From Bacteroidaceae bacterium (GTDB lineage Bacteria; Bacteroidota; Bacteroidia; Bacteroidales; Bacteroidaceae): a stretch of DNA of 64,000 nucleotides. Both the position numbers and the translations under genes were made by a program. Every line of letters begins with the position of its first letter. Position 1 is the stretch's first letter. The notes below the pieces were generated by a model. That model made no database searches. It was not told the origin of the DNA and was given only the letters and a program-made list of their open reading frames with translations. Of this stretch, positions 41,093 through 50,362 are shown in pieces. The stretch covers positions 1 through 64,000 of the forward strand of contig JAFTXN010000003.1 of NCBI GenBank assembly GCA_017461605.1, given 5' to 3'.

Positions 41093-44005
41093 TTGAGACA
41101 TTCCGCATCACATATCACGCTTCTGCTCATCCTGGTTCTGACACTCTGCAGCGCCTGCTCGACTAAGAAGAACACTGCCACAAATCGTTGGTGGCAGTCT
41201 TTCACCACGCGCTACAATGTCTACTACAACGGGCACGAAGCCTACAAAGCGGGCTGTGCTACCCAAGAAACGGGCCACCAAGACAACTTCACCGAGATGC
41301 TGCCCCTGTTCACCGTCGGCAATGAGAAATCGCGCTCGCTGGGGCTCAGCAATTTCGAGGTAGCCATCACAAAGTGTAAGAAAGCCATCCAGCTTCGCTC
41401 CATCAAGAAGAAACCGGCTCGCAAGAGCGGCCAGCTTTCTGCCAAAGAGAAGGCATTTCTCAGCCGTACCGAGTACAATCCTTTCCTCAAGAACGCATGG
41501 TTGCTGATGGGCAAGTCGCAATTTCAGAAAGGCGACTTCATCGAAGCGGCCTCGACTTTCGCTTACATATCACGCATCTACAAAGCCGAGCCCGAGGTGG
41601 TGACAGAGTCGAACTTGTGGCTGGCGCGCTGCTACGCCGAGTTGGATTGGTTCTACGACGCCGAGGATGCACTCCGACGCATTCCCAGTGACAGCATCCC
41701 CCATCGGCTGAAGCGCGAACACGCTGCGACCATGGCCGACATGCTGCTCCGACAAGAGCGCTTCGCAGAGGCACTTCCCTACCTCACATTGGCAGCTCGC
41801 AAAGAGCCGCGTAAGTTGCAGAAAGCCCGACTCTATTTTCTCCTGGGGCAGGTGCAACAACTCCTGGGCAACAAGCAAGAATCTTACAAGGCTTTGCAGA
41901 AATGTCTGAAGCAAAGCCCACCATATCAACTCGCCTTCAACGCTCGCATCCTCCAAACCGAGGTACTTGCCGACGCGAAGACGGCAAAGAAGGCCATCAG
42001 CAGGCTGCGCCGGATGGCACGTTCGGAAAACAACAAAGAATATCTCGATCAGGTGTACTATGCCATGGGAAACGTACACTTGTTGCAGAATGACACCGTT
42101 GCGGCCATCGCTGCCTACGAAACCGGTCGCGAAAAAGGGACGCGCAACGGCATAGAGAAGGGTGTGCTCCTGCTGCGCCTGGGCGGCCTCTACTGGGATT
42201 TGCGACGCTTTGACGAAGCGCAGAAGTGCTACGGCACTGCCATCGGACTGATTGAGAAAACGCACGACCAATATGCCGAAATCACTCGCCGCAGCAAGGT
42301 GCTCGACGAACTCGTCCCACATACTTCGGCCATCCATCTGCAGGACAGCCTGCTGCATCTGGCCGTTTGTCCGGAGGAGGAGCGACTGGCTGCCATCGAC
42401 CGCGTGATTGAGGCACTGCGCAAGAAAGAAGAGGAAGAGCGCAAAGCGCGTGAGGACTCGGCTGCCGAAGCACGCTCGAGGGAGAACGGAGGCGGAGCAG
42501 CCAATGCCAATCGGCCCGGAAGCAATGCCGAAGCCAACGCACAGCAGGGCGACAACAAGACATGGTATTTCTACAATCCCATGCTGGTGATGCAAGGAAA
42601 GCAAGACTTCCAGAAAACTTGGGGAAAGCGTAAATTGGAAGACAACTGGCGTCGCAGCAATCGTAGTGTGATAGCGCAGAACGAGGAGTTTGAAGAATAC
42701 GATTATGCAGCCGAAGATTCGCTCTCTGCACAGGAAGAAAGCACCGACAGCTTGGCTTCCGACAGCACGGCAGTGGAGTCCGACTCTACGGCACTCGACC
42801 CCCACAATCGAGAATACTACTTGGCACAAATCCCCTTCAGCGACGAGGCCAAGGAAGCGGCACACGCCGTAATCCGCGAGGCGCTCTACAATGCCGGCAT
42901 CATCGAGAAAGACAAGCTCGAGGACTTCCCGCTGGCGGCCGAGACGTTCACACGCCTCTACACCGACTACCCGGATTTTGAACCGATGGACGAAGTATTC
43001 CACCACCTGTTCCTGCTCTACTCCCGTTGGGGCAAGAAATCCGAGGCCGAGGATTTCCGAACGCGCCTTGCGAACGAATTTCCCGAGAGCGAGCTTACGC
43101 GCCGTGTCACCGACCCTGAGTTCGAATACCTAGCACGCCATGGTGTGCACATCGAGGATTCGCTCTACACCGCTGCTTACTTGGCTTATCGCCGTCGCGA
43201 CAATGCCGAGGTGGAACGCCTTTGCAAAATCTCCACCGACAAGTTCCCCAGCGGGTTGAACCGTCCCAAATTCCTCTTCGTGTCTGCGCTGAGCCGTATA
43301 GGCACTGCCGACAGCAAGGAACTGGCCAAGGAATTGCGCGACCTCGTGAGCAAATATCCCGAAAGCGACGTGAGCGAAATGGCAGGCATGATTGTGAAGG
43401 GACTCGAAGCCGGCCGACAGATTGGCACCGGCACCTTTGATCTCGGCTCGCTGTGGTCGCGACGCAGCAGCGATGTGGCAACCACCGACAGCACTTCCAC
43501 CACGCAGAAGCTCTCGGACGAGCGGATGGTGCCCTTCGTGTTCGTAATTGCCTATCCCACCGACTCCATCAACGACAAGCGCCTGCTCTACGATGTGGCA
43601 CACTTCAACTTCACAAGCTTCATGGTGCGCGGTTTCGACATCAGTATCGAGCGCACGCCCGGCATCACGCAGTTCCGCGTCAGCGGTTTTGGCAATTACG
43701 ACGAAGTGCACGCATACGCCCAGCGCATCTACAAAGACACCACCTTGGCGCCCATGTTGCGCCAAGCACGCGTGCTGCTCATCTCGCAGCACAACCTCGA
43801 ATTGCTGGGCACGCAATACAGTTTTGACGACTACAAGGAATTCTACAACAAGACCTTTGCTCCGTTGGAAATCGATCCGGAACTTCCGCTCGACATCAAC
43901 GAAGAACCTATCGAGCAGCGGTATGAAGACGAATACACGCCCGAACAGCTCGAAGGGCTTGACGACGACGCAGGAAGCACCGACGATGGCGGCGAATGGT
44001 ATTAG
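41093..44005 (+). CDS. TPR lipoprotein, SprE/PorW-like
   Basis: This 970-residue protein opens with a lipoprotein signal (LLLILVLTLCSACS, Cys near 19/22) and the segment TTRYNVYYNGHEAYKAG typical of SprE/PorW, a periplasmic TPR lipoprotein of the type IX secretion motor. Several TPR-like helix pairs run from about 130 to 400 (for example AALPYLTLAARKEPRKLQKA), followed by a low-complexity acidic middle (about 445-570) and further repeats. No ATG lies near the signal; the frame begins with TTG at 41093 directly after a stop codon at 41087, so a TTG start is needed. Bacteroidetes lacking T9SS carry related proteins, so the T9SS link is an inference. Confidence 0.75.
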   Translation: MRHSASHITLLLILVLTLCSACSTKKNTATNRWWQSFTTRYNVYYNGHEAYKAGCATQETGHQDNFTEMLPLFTVGNEKSRSLGLSNFEVAITKCKKAIQLRSIKKKPARKSGQLSAKEKAFLSRTEYNPFLKNAWLLMGKSQFQKGDFIEAASTFAYISRIYKAEPEVVTESNLWLARCYAELDWFYDAEDALRRIPSDSIPHRLKREHAATMADMLLRQERFAEALPYLTLAARKEPRKLQKARLYFLLGQVQQLLGNKQESYKALQKCLKQSPPYQLAFNARILQTEVLADAKTAKKAISRLRRMARSENNKEYLDQVYYAMGNVHLLQNDTVAAIAAYETGREKGTRNGIEKGVLLLRLGGLYWDLRRFDEAQKCYGTAIGLIEKTHDQYAEITRRSKVLDELVPHTSAIHLQDSLLHLAVCPEEERLAAIDRVIEALRKKEEEERKAREDSAAEARSRENGGGAANANRPGSNAEANAQQGDNKTWYFYNPMLVMQGKQDFQKTWGKRKLEDNWRRSNRSVIAQNEEFEEYDYAAEDSLSAQEESTDSLASDSTAVESDSTALDPHNREYYLAQIPFSDEAKEAAHAVIREALYNAGIIEKDKLEDFPLAAETFTRLYTDYPDFEPMDEVFHHLFLLYSRWGKKSEAEDFRTRLANEFPESELTRRVTDPEFEYLARHGVHIEDSLYTAAYLAYRRRDNAEVERLCKISTDKFPSGLNRPKFLFVSALSRIGTADSKELAKELRDLVSKYPESDVSEMAGMIVKGLEAGRQIGTGTFDLGSLWSRRSSDVATTDSTSTTQKLSDERMVPFVFVIAYPTDSINDKRLLYDVAHFNFTSFMVRGFDISIERTPGITQFRVSGFGNYDEVHAYAQRIYKDTTLAPMLRQARVLLISQHNLELLGTQYSFDDYKEFYNKTFAPLEIDPELPLDINEEPIEQRYEDEYTPEQLEGLDDDAGSTDDGGEWY

Positions 44006-44042
44006 AGCATTCCTCCAAACAGACATAAAAAATCTCGGTCCT

Positions 44043-44540
44043 ATGAAGGAAAACGCACCCGGTACATCAAAGAAAATCATCAACCCTTTCGTTCATATGG
44101 AGGGCTACAACTGCTTTGGCTGTGCGCCAACCAATCCCTTCGGTGTGAAGATGGAATTTCATGAAGAAGGCGACGACATTGTGAGTCGCTGGCAACCGAA
44201 ATCGGAGTACCAAGGATGGTTTAACACCCTGCATGGCGGCATTCAGGCCGTGCTTCTTGACGAGATATGCGGTTGGGTGGTGATGCGCAAACTGCAGACC
44301 GCAGGCGTCACCTCGAAGATGGAAACACGCTATCTGCGACCCGTGAGTACGCTCGATGACTGCATCACCCTCCGCGCTCGCATCACCGAGCAGCGCCGCA
44401 ACATTGTCAGCATCGAGGCCGAGCTCTGCGATGCTGCCGGCCAAGTGTGCACGCGCGCCGTCTGCACCTACTTCACTTTCCCTCAGGAGAAGGCACGCGA
44501 GATGCACTTTCACCATTGCTACACGGAGGATGAAGTGTAA
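44043..44540 (+). CDS. Hotdog-fold thioesterase (PaaI type)
   Basis: This is a 165-residue protein with the hotdog motif FNTLHGGIQAVLLDEICGW near 60-78, in which the HGG loop and Asp/Glu are the catalytic region, and MEGYNCFGCAPTNPFG near 21-36. PaaI-type enzymes hydrolyse acyl-CoA thioesters; the acyl chain is unknown. The ATG at 44043 lies 37 bases after the TPR gene, so the two may be co-transcribed. Confidence 0.85.
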   Translation: MKENAPGTSKKIINPFVHMEGYNCFGCAPTNPFGVKMEFHEEGDDIVSRWQPKSEYQGWFNTLHGGIQAVLLDEICGWVVMRKLQTAGVTSKMETRYLRPVSTLDDCITLRARITEQRRNIVSIEAELCDAAGQVCTRAVCTYFTFPQEKAREMHFHHCYTEDEV

Positions 44541-44599
44541 TCCCTGAGGCATCCCGAAAAGGAGCCTCCCATTGCTCGTTCTCACCACCCCGATGCAGA

Positions 44600-44666
44600 A
44601 AAATCTACTCGGCGTTTAGAAATTTCTACAAGCACTGCAGAAAATTCTAAACGCCGAGTAAATTTT
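44600..44666. repeat. Interspersed palindrome between convergent genes
   Basis: ACTCGGCGTTTAGAA pairs with TTCTAAACGCCGAGT around a CAAGCACTGCAG centre (arms about 44607-44621 and 44645-44659). It sits between the thioesterase 3' end and the sbcC 3' end and is bordered by AAAATCT and AAATTTTT. Confidence 0.8.
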
Positions 44667-44725
44667 TGTACGCTGCTTGCTGCTTTTTTCGACAATATGT
44701 CAGCCGCAAGCGAAAGCACGGGCCG

Positions 44726-47700
44726 TTATTCTATCACGATTTCGCTACTGCCTCCCACCGAACGCTTGCAGATGTGGATGCGGGGGCTGATTTGCTGCTG
44801 TATCTGCTCGGTGTGGCTGATGACACCCACCTTTCGGCCCTGTGTGTTCTCAAGATTGGCCAGTGCGTTCATCACCACGTCCAGCGAAGCACGGTCGAGA
44901 TGGCCGAAGCCCTCGTCGATGAAGAGGCTTCCGATGGCCAGGTTCTTGCCCGACAGCGATGCCAGCCCCAAGGCCAGCGCAAGGCTCACCACGAAGGTCT
45001 CGCCTCCGGACAGAGAGTGGACATATCTGCGCTCGTCGAACATCTCTCGGTCAATGATCTCCAACTCGAGCGAACCGGCCTCGGTTCGCAGTTCGTAGCG
45101 CGGAGAGAATTGGCGCAGCTGTTGGTTGGCATACTCCACCAGTGTGGCGAAGGTGTAACCCTGTGCCCAATTTCTGAACTTCTTTCCGTCGGCACTGCCA
45201 AAGAGTTGGTCCAGTTTGCTCCACTCTTTGTAATTGTCTTCAGCATCTCGGATTTTTTCCTCCATCTTTGCAGCATTCTTCACAGCATTGTCGTGCAACT
45301 GCAGCTTCGCATTAAGGAGGTTCAGCTCGGCCTGCTGCTGTTCGCGCTTGGCAGCATTCTCTGCAGCCAGAGCCTGCAGCGCCTCGTGCGTCTCGGCCGC
45401 ATTCTCGGGATTCGGTCGTCCGGCAGCAGCCTGCAACTTCGCCATTTCCTCCTGCGCCACCTTCCGGTTGTGGCGTGCCAGCTCGGCTGCGCTGCGCAGC
45501 ATGTTGATTTTCTTACGCAGGGCATTCCAGTCGCAAGGGTCGGCAAAGATTTTGTTCAACTCGGCATACTGCATCGGCGTGTGCTCGGCGTTGTATGCCA
45601 ACAGCCAGTTGTCGAGCTCCATCCGCTTGACGCGCAACAGCTCCTCGCCTGCCGTGCGATTCTCCTGCAGTCCGGCCAGCGTTCCTCCCAACTGATTGAC
45701 CCGTTCGAGCATGCTGTCTTTTTTGTTTCGGGCCTCAGCCTCTTTCTCACGCGCTTCGGCAATGGCTGCACGGTGGGTCTCGGCTTCCTGCTCCGGCGAG
45801 CCATCCCCGAAGAGGCGTCGCAATTCCTGCGTCTTGGCAGACAGAATTTCGGAAGTCTTGTTGCGTCTGTCCAGGCAGTCGGCCGTTTTATACTCGTCCT
45901 CTGTCAACTTGTCCTCGGCCGCACGAAGGTCTTTCTGAAGCAACATCTGACGATTGCAACACTTGTCCAGATGCGTGCAAGTGGTCTGCCAATCCTGATA
46001 GAGCGTATTCAGACTTGTGCGGTAGCCATCAGGATTTTCCTGATAGCGAGAAACCCAATCGGGAGAGAGGAGCGAACTGAGGTCGCCGTGCAACTGCGAA
46101 CGCGTACGGTCGCTGAGGGCGATGCTGCGCTGCAGTTCCTCGATCGAGGCTGCGGCAACGCTGCGGTCGGTCCGCAACTTCTCAAGTCCGGAGCGCTCCT
46201 CCGAAATTTTATCGTTGATGCGCGCAATCTCGGCATTGATGGCGTTGATTTTCTCTTGGTGCTCGTTGAACGTATGCCAATCGCGCTCGGCCTCGGTCGC
46301 CGCTCGCGCGGTGCTCTCCTGCAACTGGTGAAGCATGATGCGCCTGGCGTGACGGTTGGCTGTGGGCGAGCAGTCGCGGAACGAGTTGTCGAGATCTGCA
46401 TATTGCGCCCACTGTTCCACATCGGCCGCCTGGCGCTTTTCGCATTCGGCCAAGCTGTTGCGGGCCGCCTCGCAGGCTGCTGTCAACGCCGCATAGCGTT
46501 CGCGCTCGGCATTGAGCGCACTAACGGAAGCACTGAGTTCGGTTTCCATCTCCTTGTATTCCTTCTCCAGATTGCTGAGCAACTTTCCCATCTCGCGTTC
46601 CGTCTCCGTGTGATAGGGGTGGTGCGTGGCTCCACACACAGGGCAAGCCGTTCCTTCCTTGAGGTGATGTCGCAGCTTGAGTATGTCCTGACTCTGACTC
46701 AAGGTGTAAGAAACCTGGAGGCGCTCGAAGGCTTTCTGAAGCACGTCGCGCTCGTTCTGCATGCGTTCCAGCGTTTTTGCAAGTTGTTGCAGGTCGGTGC
46801 TGCGGCGATTGACATCGGCCTTGCGCTCTTCCAGCTCTTCATAACCGGCTGAGATGCGTTGCCACAACGTGCTTGCAGCCTTGAGTGCTTGCAGGCGACG
46901 ATTATGATCGGAACACCGACGTTGCAACACGGCACTCTCGCTACCATGATTGGCCTGCGTGTGAATGGCCAGTTCGCTCTTGAGCGTGGAGAGTCGGTTG
47001 GAGTTTTCGAGCTCGCTCTTCTCACTCTTCCCGATGGCAAGGGTGAGTTGCTGCAAGCGGCTCTGCTGTGTGGCCAATTGTTTCGTCTGCTGCTCGGTGC
47101 GCTTTCGCTCTGCGTCGAGGGCGGTCAGCTTGTCTTTCACCAAGTCGAATTTATCGAACATCCGCTTATGGACAATGAGCGACTGCTTGTGCAGACTTTG
47201 CTGCTCGATTTCCTTCTCCACGTCTGCTATTTCGGTGCGTCGCGTTGCCACGGCGGAGCGGCTGCGTGCGGCGGCCTTTTGTGCTTCTTGCAGTTGCTTT
47301 TCCCAATTGTCGAGTTGCGCTTTTGTCTGACGTATTTCGCCACTCAGTGCATGCCCTCGGTTGATGTCGGCACTGCGCAACTGAAATCGGCGCTCCATCT
47401 CGCTGATGCGCTCCTTGGCCGTGGTGAGTGCCGACTCGAGTGTGCGGAGCTGCGAACGGCTTTGCTCGATTTCCTTCTGCACATTGTGTTCTTGTTTTCG
47501 CGATGCCTCGATATCGGCCGTGCGTTGGTTGATCTCTTGATGCACGGGCTGAATGCGCACCACGGAGTCGTAGCGTTCGAGCTTCTCTTCCTCGCCTCTG
47601 ATCGAGGTGTATCGCTTGTGCGCCTCGGCCTCTTCGGTTTCGCAGCGGCGCACTTCGGCCTTGCGCAAGGCAAAGGCTTCGTGCCAGTCCATCTGCCGGC

Positions 47701-48490
47701 TGATGCGCTCGGCTTCGGTGCGCAGGAAGTCCAGGGTGGTGAGAAGGCGCATGCTGTTCTCACGCAGCTCGGCCAACTCTTCATCCTCCAGACGGTTGTG
47801 CAGCATTCCTTTCACCTCATTGGCGAGATCGGTATACGCTTGCTGGGCTTGCTGGGTCAGTTGGTGAATTTTGCACGATATTTCTGCATAAATCTCTGTG
47901 CCGGTGATTTTTTCGAGCAATGCGGCCTTGTCTTCGCGCCGTGCTTTGATGAAATTGGAGAAGCTGCCCTGCGCCAACATCACGGTACGCGAGAATTGAC
48001 TGTAGTCGAGTCCGATGATTTCGTTCAGCACTGGCTGCAATGAGCGCTCGTCGTAGGTATGTTTTTTCGGCGCGATGCGTTCGAACGAACGCTCTACCTT
48101 GTGATAGTTATTGGTTCGCTTCATTCGTACATACCACTTGGCACGATAGCGCGAGCCGTCGGGGGTGCTGAACTCCACGATGGAATATCCCTCCTTGCTT
48201 CCGCGTCGCAGGATGTTGCGTGTGTTGTCGGGTTGCAGGGGCTCGGGAGTTTTCTCCCCTTTGGTCTCGAGGACGGGAATCGTTTTGTCCCTTTTCTGCA
48301 CTTCGTTGAGGCGCGGTGCCTTGTCGTAGAGCGCAAGGCAGATGGCATCGAGCACGGTGCTCTTGCCCGCTCCGGTATCTCCGGTTATGGCGAAGAGTCC
48401 TGCCGAGCGCAGGGGTTCGACTGTGAAGTCTATGGTTTGTTTGCCTTCGAGGGAGGCAAGATTGCAGATGGTGATTTTTTCTATCTTCAT
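44726..48490 (-). CDS. sbcC: SbcC, DNA double-strand-break nuclease ATPase subunit
   Basis: SbcC with SbcD forms the SMC-like (Rad50-Mre11-type) nuclease that cleaves hairpins and palindromic DNA and blocked ends. The 1254-residue protein has Walker A FAITGDTGAGKSTV near 33-46, a long coiled-coil with a zinc hook TACPVCGATHH near 616-626, the ABC signature VHSLSGGETF near 1160 and Walker B LFIDEGFGHLD near 1187-1197. The sbcD gene starts 32 bases upstream. The gene is notable in a window full of palindromes, which are its usual substrates. Confidence 0.94.
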   Translation of the reverse strand: MKIEKITICNLASLEGKQTIDFTVEPLRSAGLFAITGDTGAGKSTVLDAICLALYDKAPRLNEVQKRDKTIPVLETKGEKTPEPLQPDNTRNILRRGSKEGYSIVEFSTPDGSRYRAKWYVRMKRTNNYHKVERSFERIAPKKHTYDERSLQPVLNEIIGLDYSQFSRTVMLAQGSFSNFIKARREDKAALLEKITGTEIYAEISCKIHQLTQQAQQAYTDLANEVKGMLHNRLEDEELAELRENSMRLLTTLDFLRTEAERISRQMDWHEAFALRKAEVRRCETEEAEAHKRYTSIRGEEEKLERYDSVVRIQPVHQEINQRTADIEASRKQEHNVQKEIEQSRSQLRTLESALTTAKERISEMERRFQLRSADINRGHALSGEIRQTKAQLDNWEKQLQEAQKAAARSRSAVATRRTEIADVEKEIEQQSLHKQSLIVHKRMFDKFDLVKDKLTALDAERKRTEQQTKQLATQQSRLQQLTLAIGKSEKSELENSNRLSTLKSELAIHTQANHGSESAVLQRRCSDHNRRLQALKAASTLWQRISAGYEELEERKADVNRRSTDLQQLAKTLERMQNERDVLQKAFERLQVSYTLSQSQDILKLRHHLKEGTACPVCGATHHPYHTETEREMGKLLSNLEKEYKEMETELSASVSALNAERERYAALTAACEAARNSLAECEKRQAADVEQWAQYADLDNSFRDCSPTANRHARRIMLHQLQESTARAATEAERDWHTFNEHQEKINAINAEIARINDKISEERSGLEKLRTDRSVAAASIEELQRSIALSDRTRSQLHGDLSSLLSPDWVSRYQENPDGYRTSLNTLYQDWQTTCTHLDKCCNRQMLLQKDLRAAEDKLTEDEYKTADCLDRRNKTSEILSAKTQELRRLFGDGSPEQEAETHRAAIAEAREKEAEARNKKDSMLERVNQLGGTLAGLQENRTAGEELLRVKRMELDNWLLAYNAEHTPMQYAELNKIFADPCDWNALRKKINMLRSAAELARHNRKVAQEEMAKLQAAAGRPNPENAAETHEALQALAAENAAKREQQQAELNLLNAKLQLHDNAVKNAAKMEEKIRDAEDNYKEWSKLDQLFGSADGKKFRNWAQGYTFATLVEYANQQLRQFSPRYELRTEAGSLELEIIDREMFDERRYVHSLSGGETFVVSLALALGLASLSGKNLAIGSLFIDEGFGHLDRASLDVVMNALANLENTQGRKVGVISHTEQIQQQISPRIHICKRSVGGSSEIVIE

Positions 48491-48522
48491 GTGGCTTGTA
48501 CGTCTGTGGGTGGTGCCGGTAC

Positions 48523-49758
48523 TTATTCGTCCGGTGTATGGATGGCTTGGGCCTCGGCCTCTTCAAATCTGCGGGCCAAGGATTGTGGCATGGGGTTGCC
48601 ATAACGGTGTTGGAAAACGCTGTCGGCCATTTCGCGCGGTGTCATGGCGCTCAGCTGCTGCACTGATGGATTCTCGTGCGTGTGCTGTCTGACTTCGGGG
48701 AGTTCGCGCACAATGCGACAGAGGCGCACTGCGCGGTCGGCCAACGCATTGTTGACATCGGTAACAAAGGATGGCTCGGGTTGGGTTTCGAGTACTCGTA
48801 TTTCGAGATAGGGCCAGTCGCTTCCATCATCGTTCTTCTGTCTGCGCGGAAGCGCTCCGATGGCTTCAAGCACCTGTCCGGTAGTAGCTGCTCCGTGTTC
48901 GGGGATGGTGAGCAGCGAGCGCAGCGGACTGTAGTTCAGACGAACGATGTTCTGCAACCCGTTCTCATTCACCTCGACGCATTGCACTCCATGGTCGTAG
49001 TGTTTCTCGGCAAACGACATGGGCAGCACGCTGCCGGCATAATGGGCTTCTGACTTTCCGACCACACGCTGCGCCTTGTGGATGTGCCCCAGCGCGGTGT
49101 AGCAGGCACAGGCCGTAATCTCGGCATCGACGCAGTCCTGTCCGCCCACCACGAGGCGCTCGCTATGCTCGCTATTGCAAACAGCGGCTCCGGCGGCGTA
49201 AAAGTGGGCTGCGGAGATGACGGGCAATCCCTTGAAAGGCGATTTGCGCAGACGGCGCATGCAGTTGTCGTAGTAGTAGCGGATGCCTTCCTCGGTGCTC
49301 ATCCCGGCCGGATAGTCGCACGAACGGAGGTAGGGCAAGGCGATGCATACTACCTCGGCCTCCTGACTGTTGCGACGGCTCAGCGGCAGAAGATAGTAGT
49401 CGAAATCGGGATCTTCGTCCACGCGGTGGATGGTGCCGCGCACGTAGATGTTGTGTCGCTTCAGCAATTCGGCAGGTGCCTCGATGCGTCCGGCCGAATC
49501 GTGATTGCCGGCCGTGAGCACAATCTGCAGCCCCGGCACGTTCTCGGTGGCCTGCAGCAGAAAGTCGAAAAGCATCTGTTCGGCTGTGGCTGCAGGGTTG
49601 GGGGTATCGTATACATCACCCGCGATGATCAATACGTCGGGCATTCGCTCGCGCAGCACCTCGATGAGCCAGCTGAGGAAGTGGCGATGCTCCTCGATGC
49701 GGTCGTGTCCGTGGAAACTGTTTCCTAAGTGCCAATCGGCAGTATGCAGTATTTTCAT
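48523..49758 (-). CDS. sbcD: SbcD, DNA double-strand-break nuclease catalytic subunit
   Basis: SbcD is the metallophosphoesterase nuclease subunit. The 411-residue protein contains the five phosphoesterase blocks: ILHTADWHLG near 3-12, VLIIAGDVYDTPN near 43-55, VLTAGNHDSAGRI near 82-94, ISAAHFYAAGA near 186-196 and YTALGHIHKAQ near 227-237. The C-terminal part (about 330-411) is a capping domain. It leads the sbcDC operon. Its promoter lies in a repeat copy at 49778-49808. Confidence 0.94.
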   Translation of the reverse strand: MKILHTADWHLGNSFHGHDRIEEHRHFLSWLIEVLRERMPDVLIIAGDVYDTPNPAATAEQMLFDFLLQATENVPGLQIVLTAGNHDSAGRIEAPAELLKRHNIYVRGTIHRVDEDPDFDYYLLPLSRRNSQEAEVVCIALPYLRSCDYPAGMSTEEGIRYYYDNCMRRLRKSPFKGLPVISAAHFYAAGAAVCNSEHSERLVVGGQDCVDAEITACACYTALGHIHKAQRVVGKSEAHYAGSVLPMSFAEKHYDHGVQCVEVNENGLQNIVRLNYSPLRSLLTIPEHGAATTGQVLEAIGALPRRQKNDDGSDWPYLEIRVLETQPEPSFVTDVNNALADRAVRLCRIVRELPEVRQHTHENPSVQQLSAMTPREMADSVFQHRYGNPMPQSLARRFEEAEAQAIHTPDE

Positions 49759-49777
49759 GTCTCCTTTTTTAGTTTTG

Positions 49778-49808
49778 CAAAGTTAGTGCAAGGCGAGCGG
49801 AAAACAAA
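49778..49808 (-). promoter_or_regulatory. Repeat-borne promoter of sbcDC
   Basis: On the minus strand TTTG (49805-49808), 19 bases, TAACTTTG (49778-49785), 20 bases before the sbcD ATG. The whole promoter is part of the repeat at 49778-50070, which carries an identical second promoter at 49946-49976. Confidence 0.7.
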
Positions 49809-50070
49809 GCGAAAATTTATTTTCGGCTTTTTATCCCGAGCCGAAGCCTGACTTGGGCGCAGCCAGAGGAGGCAAGGCGAGCGGAAAACATGAAAATGAG
49901 CTCGCGAATTTTCGAAAGTTTTTCCAAGCCGCAGCCTAACTAATCCAAAGTTAGTGCAAGGCGAGCGGAAAACAAAGCGAAAATTTATTTTCAGCTTTTT
50001 ATCCCTAGCCGAAGCCTGACTTGGGCGCAGCCAAAGGAAGCAAGGCGAGCGGAAAACAAAGCGAAAACAT
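49778..50070. repeat. Promoter-carrying repeat (family D), two tandem units
   Basis: Two units of period 168 begin at 49778 and 49946 with CAAAGTTAGTGCAAGGCGAG. Each includes AACAAAGCGAAAATTTATTT, a CAGC/CGGCTTTTTATCCC segment and GACTTGGGCGCAGCCA. The second unit starts again after a diverged tail. Related copies lie at 63545 and 63631. Confidence 0.8.
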
Positions 50071-50136
50071 GGCTTTCCCATGAAAAAGCGCCTTACACTT
50101 TGTCAGAAAAACGGGCTTGCAGTGTACAATAATTTA

Positions 50137-50187
50137 CACGGCGTTTAGAAATTTCTGCAGTGCTTGCAGAAATTTCTAAACGCCGTG
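50137..50187. repeat. Interspersed palindrome, perfect copy
   Basis: Perfect 23-base arms (50137-50159 and 50165-50187) starting CACGGCGTTTAGAAATTTC, with a GTGCT loop. It is the most regular copy of the family, about 175 bases past the beta-galactosidase stop. The rest of 50071-50362 shows nothing I can name. Confidence 0.85.
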
Positions 50188-50362
50188 CGCGAAATCGGAG
50201 AAAGCACTGCGGAAAGGTGAATCTTGCCCCAAGGCCGTCGCACATCGGCAGGCAGCACCACCGGAAGCACAGAAAAAACATCGGGCCACACACAGAGGTG
50301 CAACCCGATGCCTGTTATCTATATCCGAACGGTTTCACGGATGACGACCGCCGGAGCTGGAA

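Noticed and set aside
41570..43006. A 478-residue open frame on the minus strand
   Set aside because: It is antisense to the TPR lipoprotein gene and has no promoter or conserved motif.
44666..46852. A 728-residue open frame on the plus strand
   Set aside because: It is antisense to sbcC, whose Walker, signature and zinc-hook motifs fix the coding strand.
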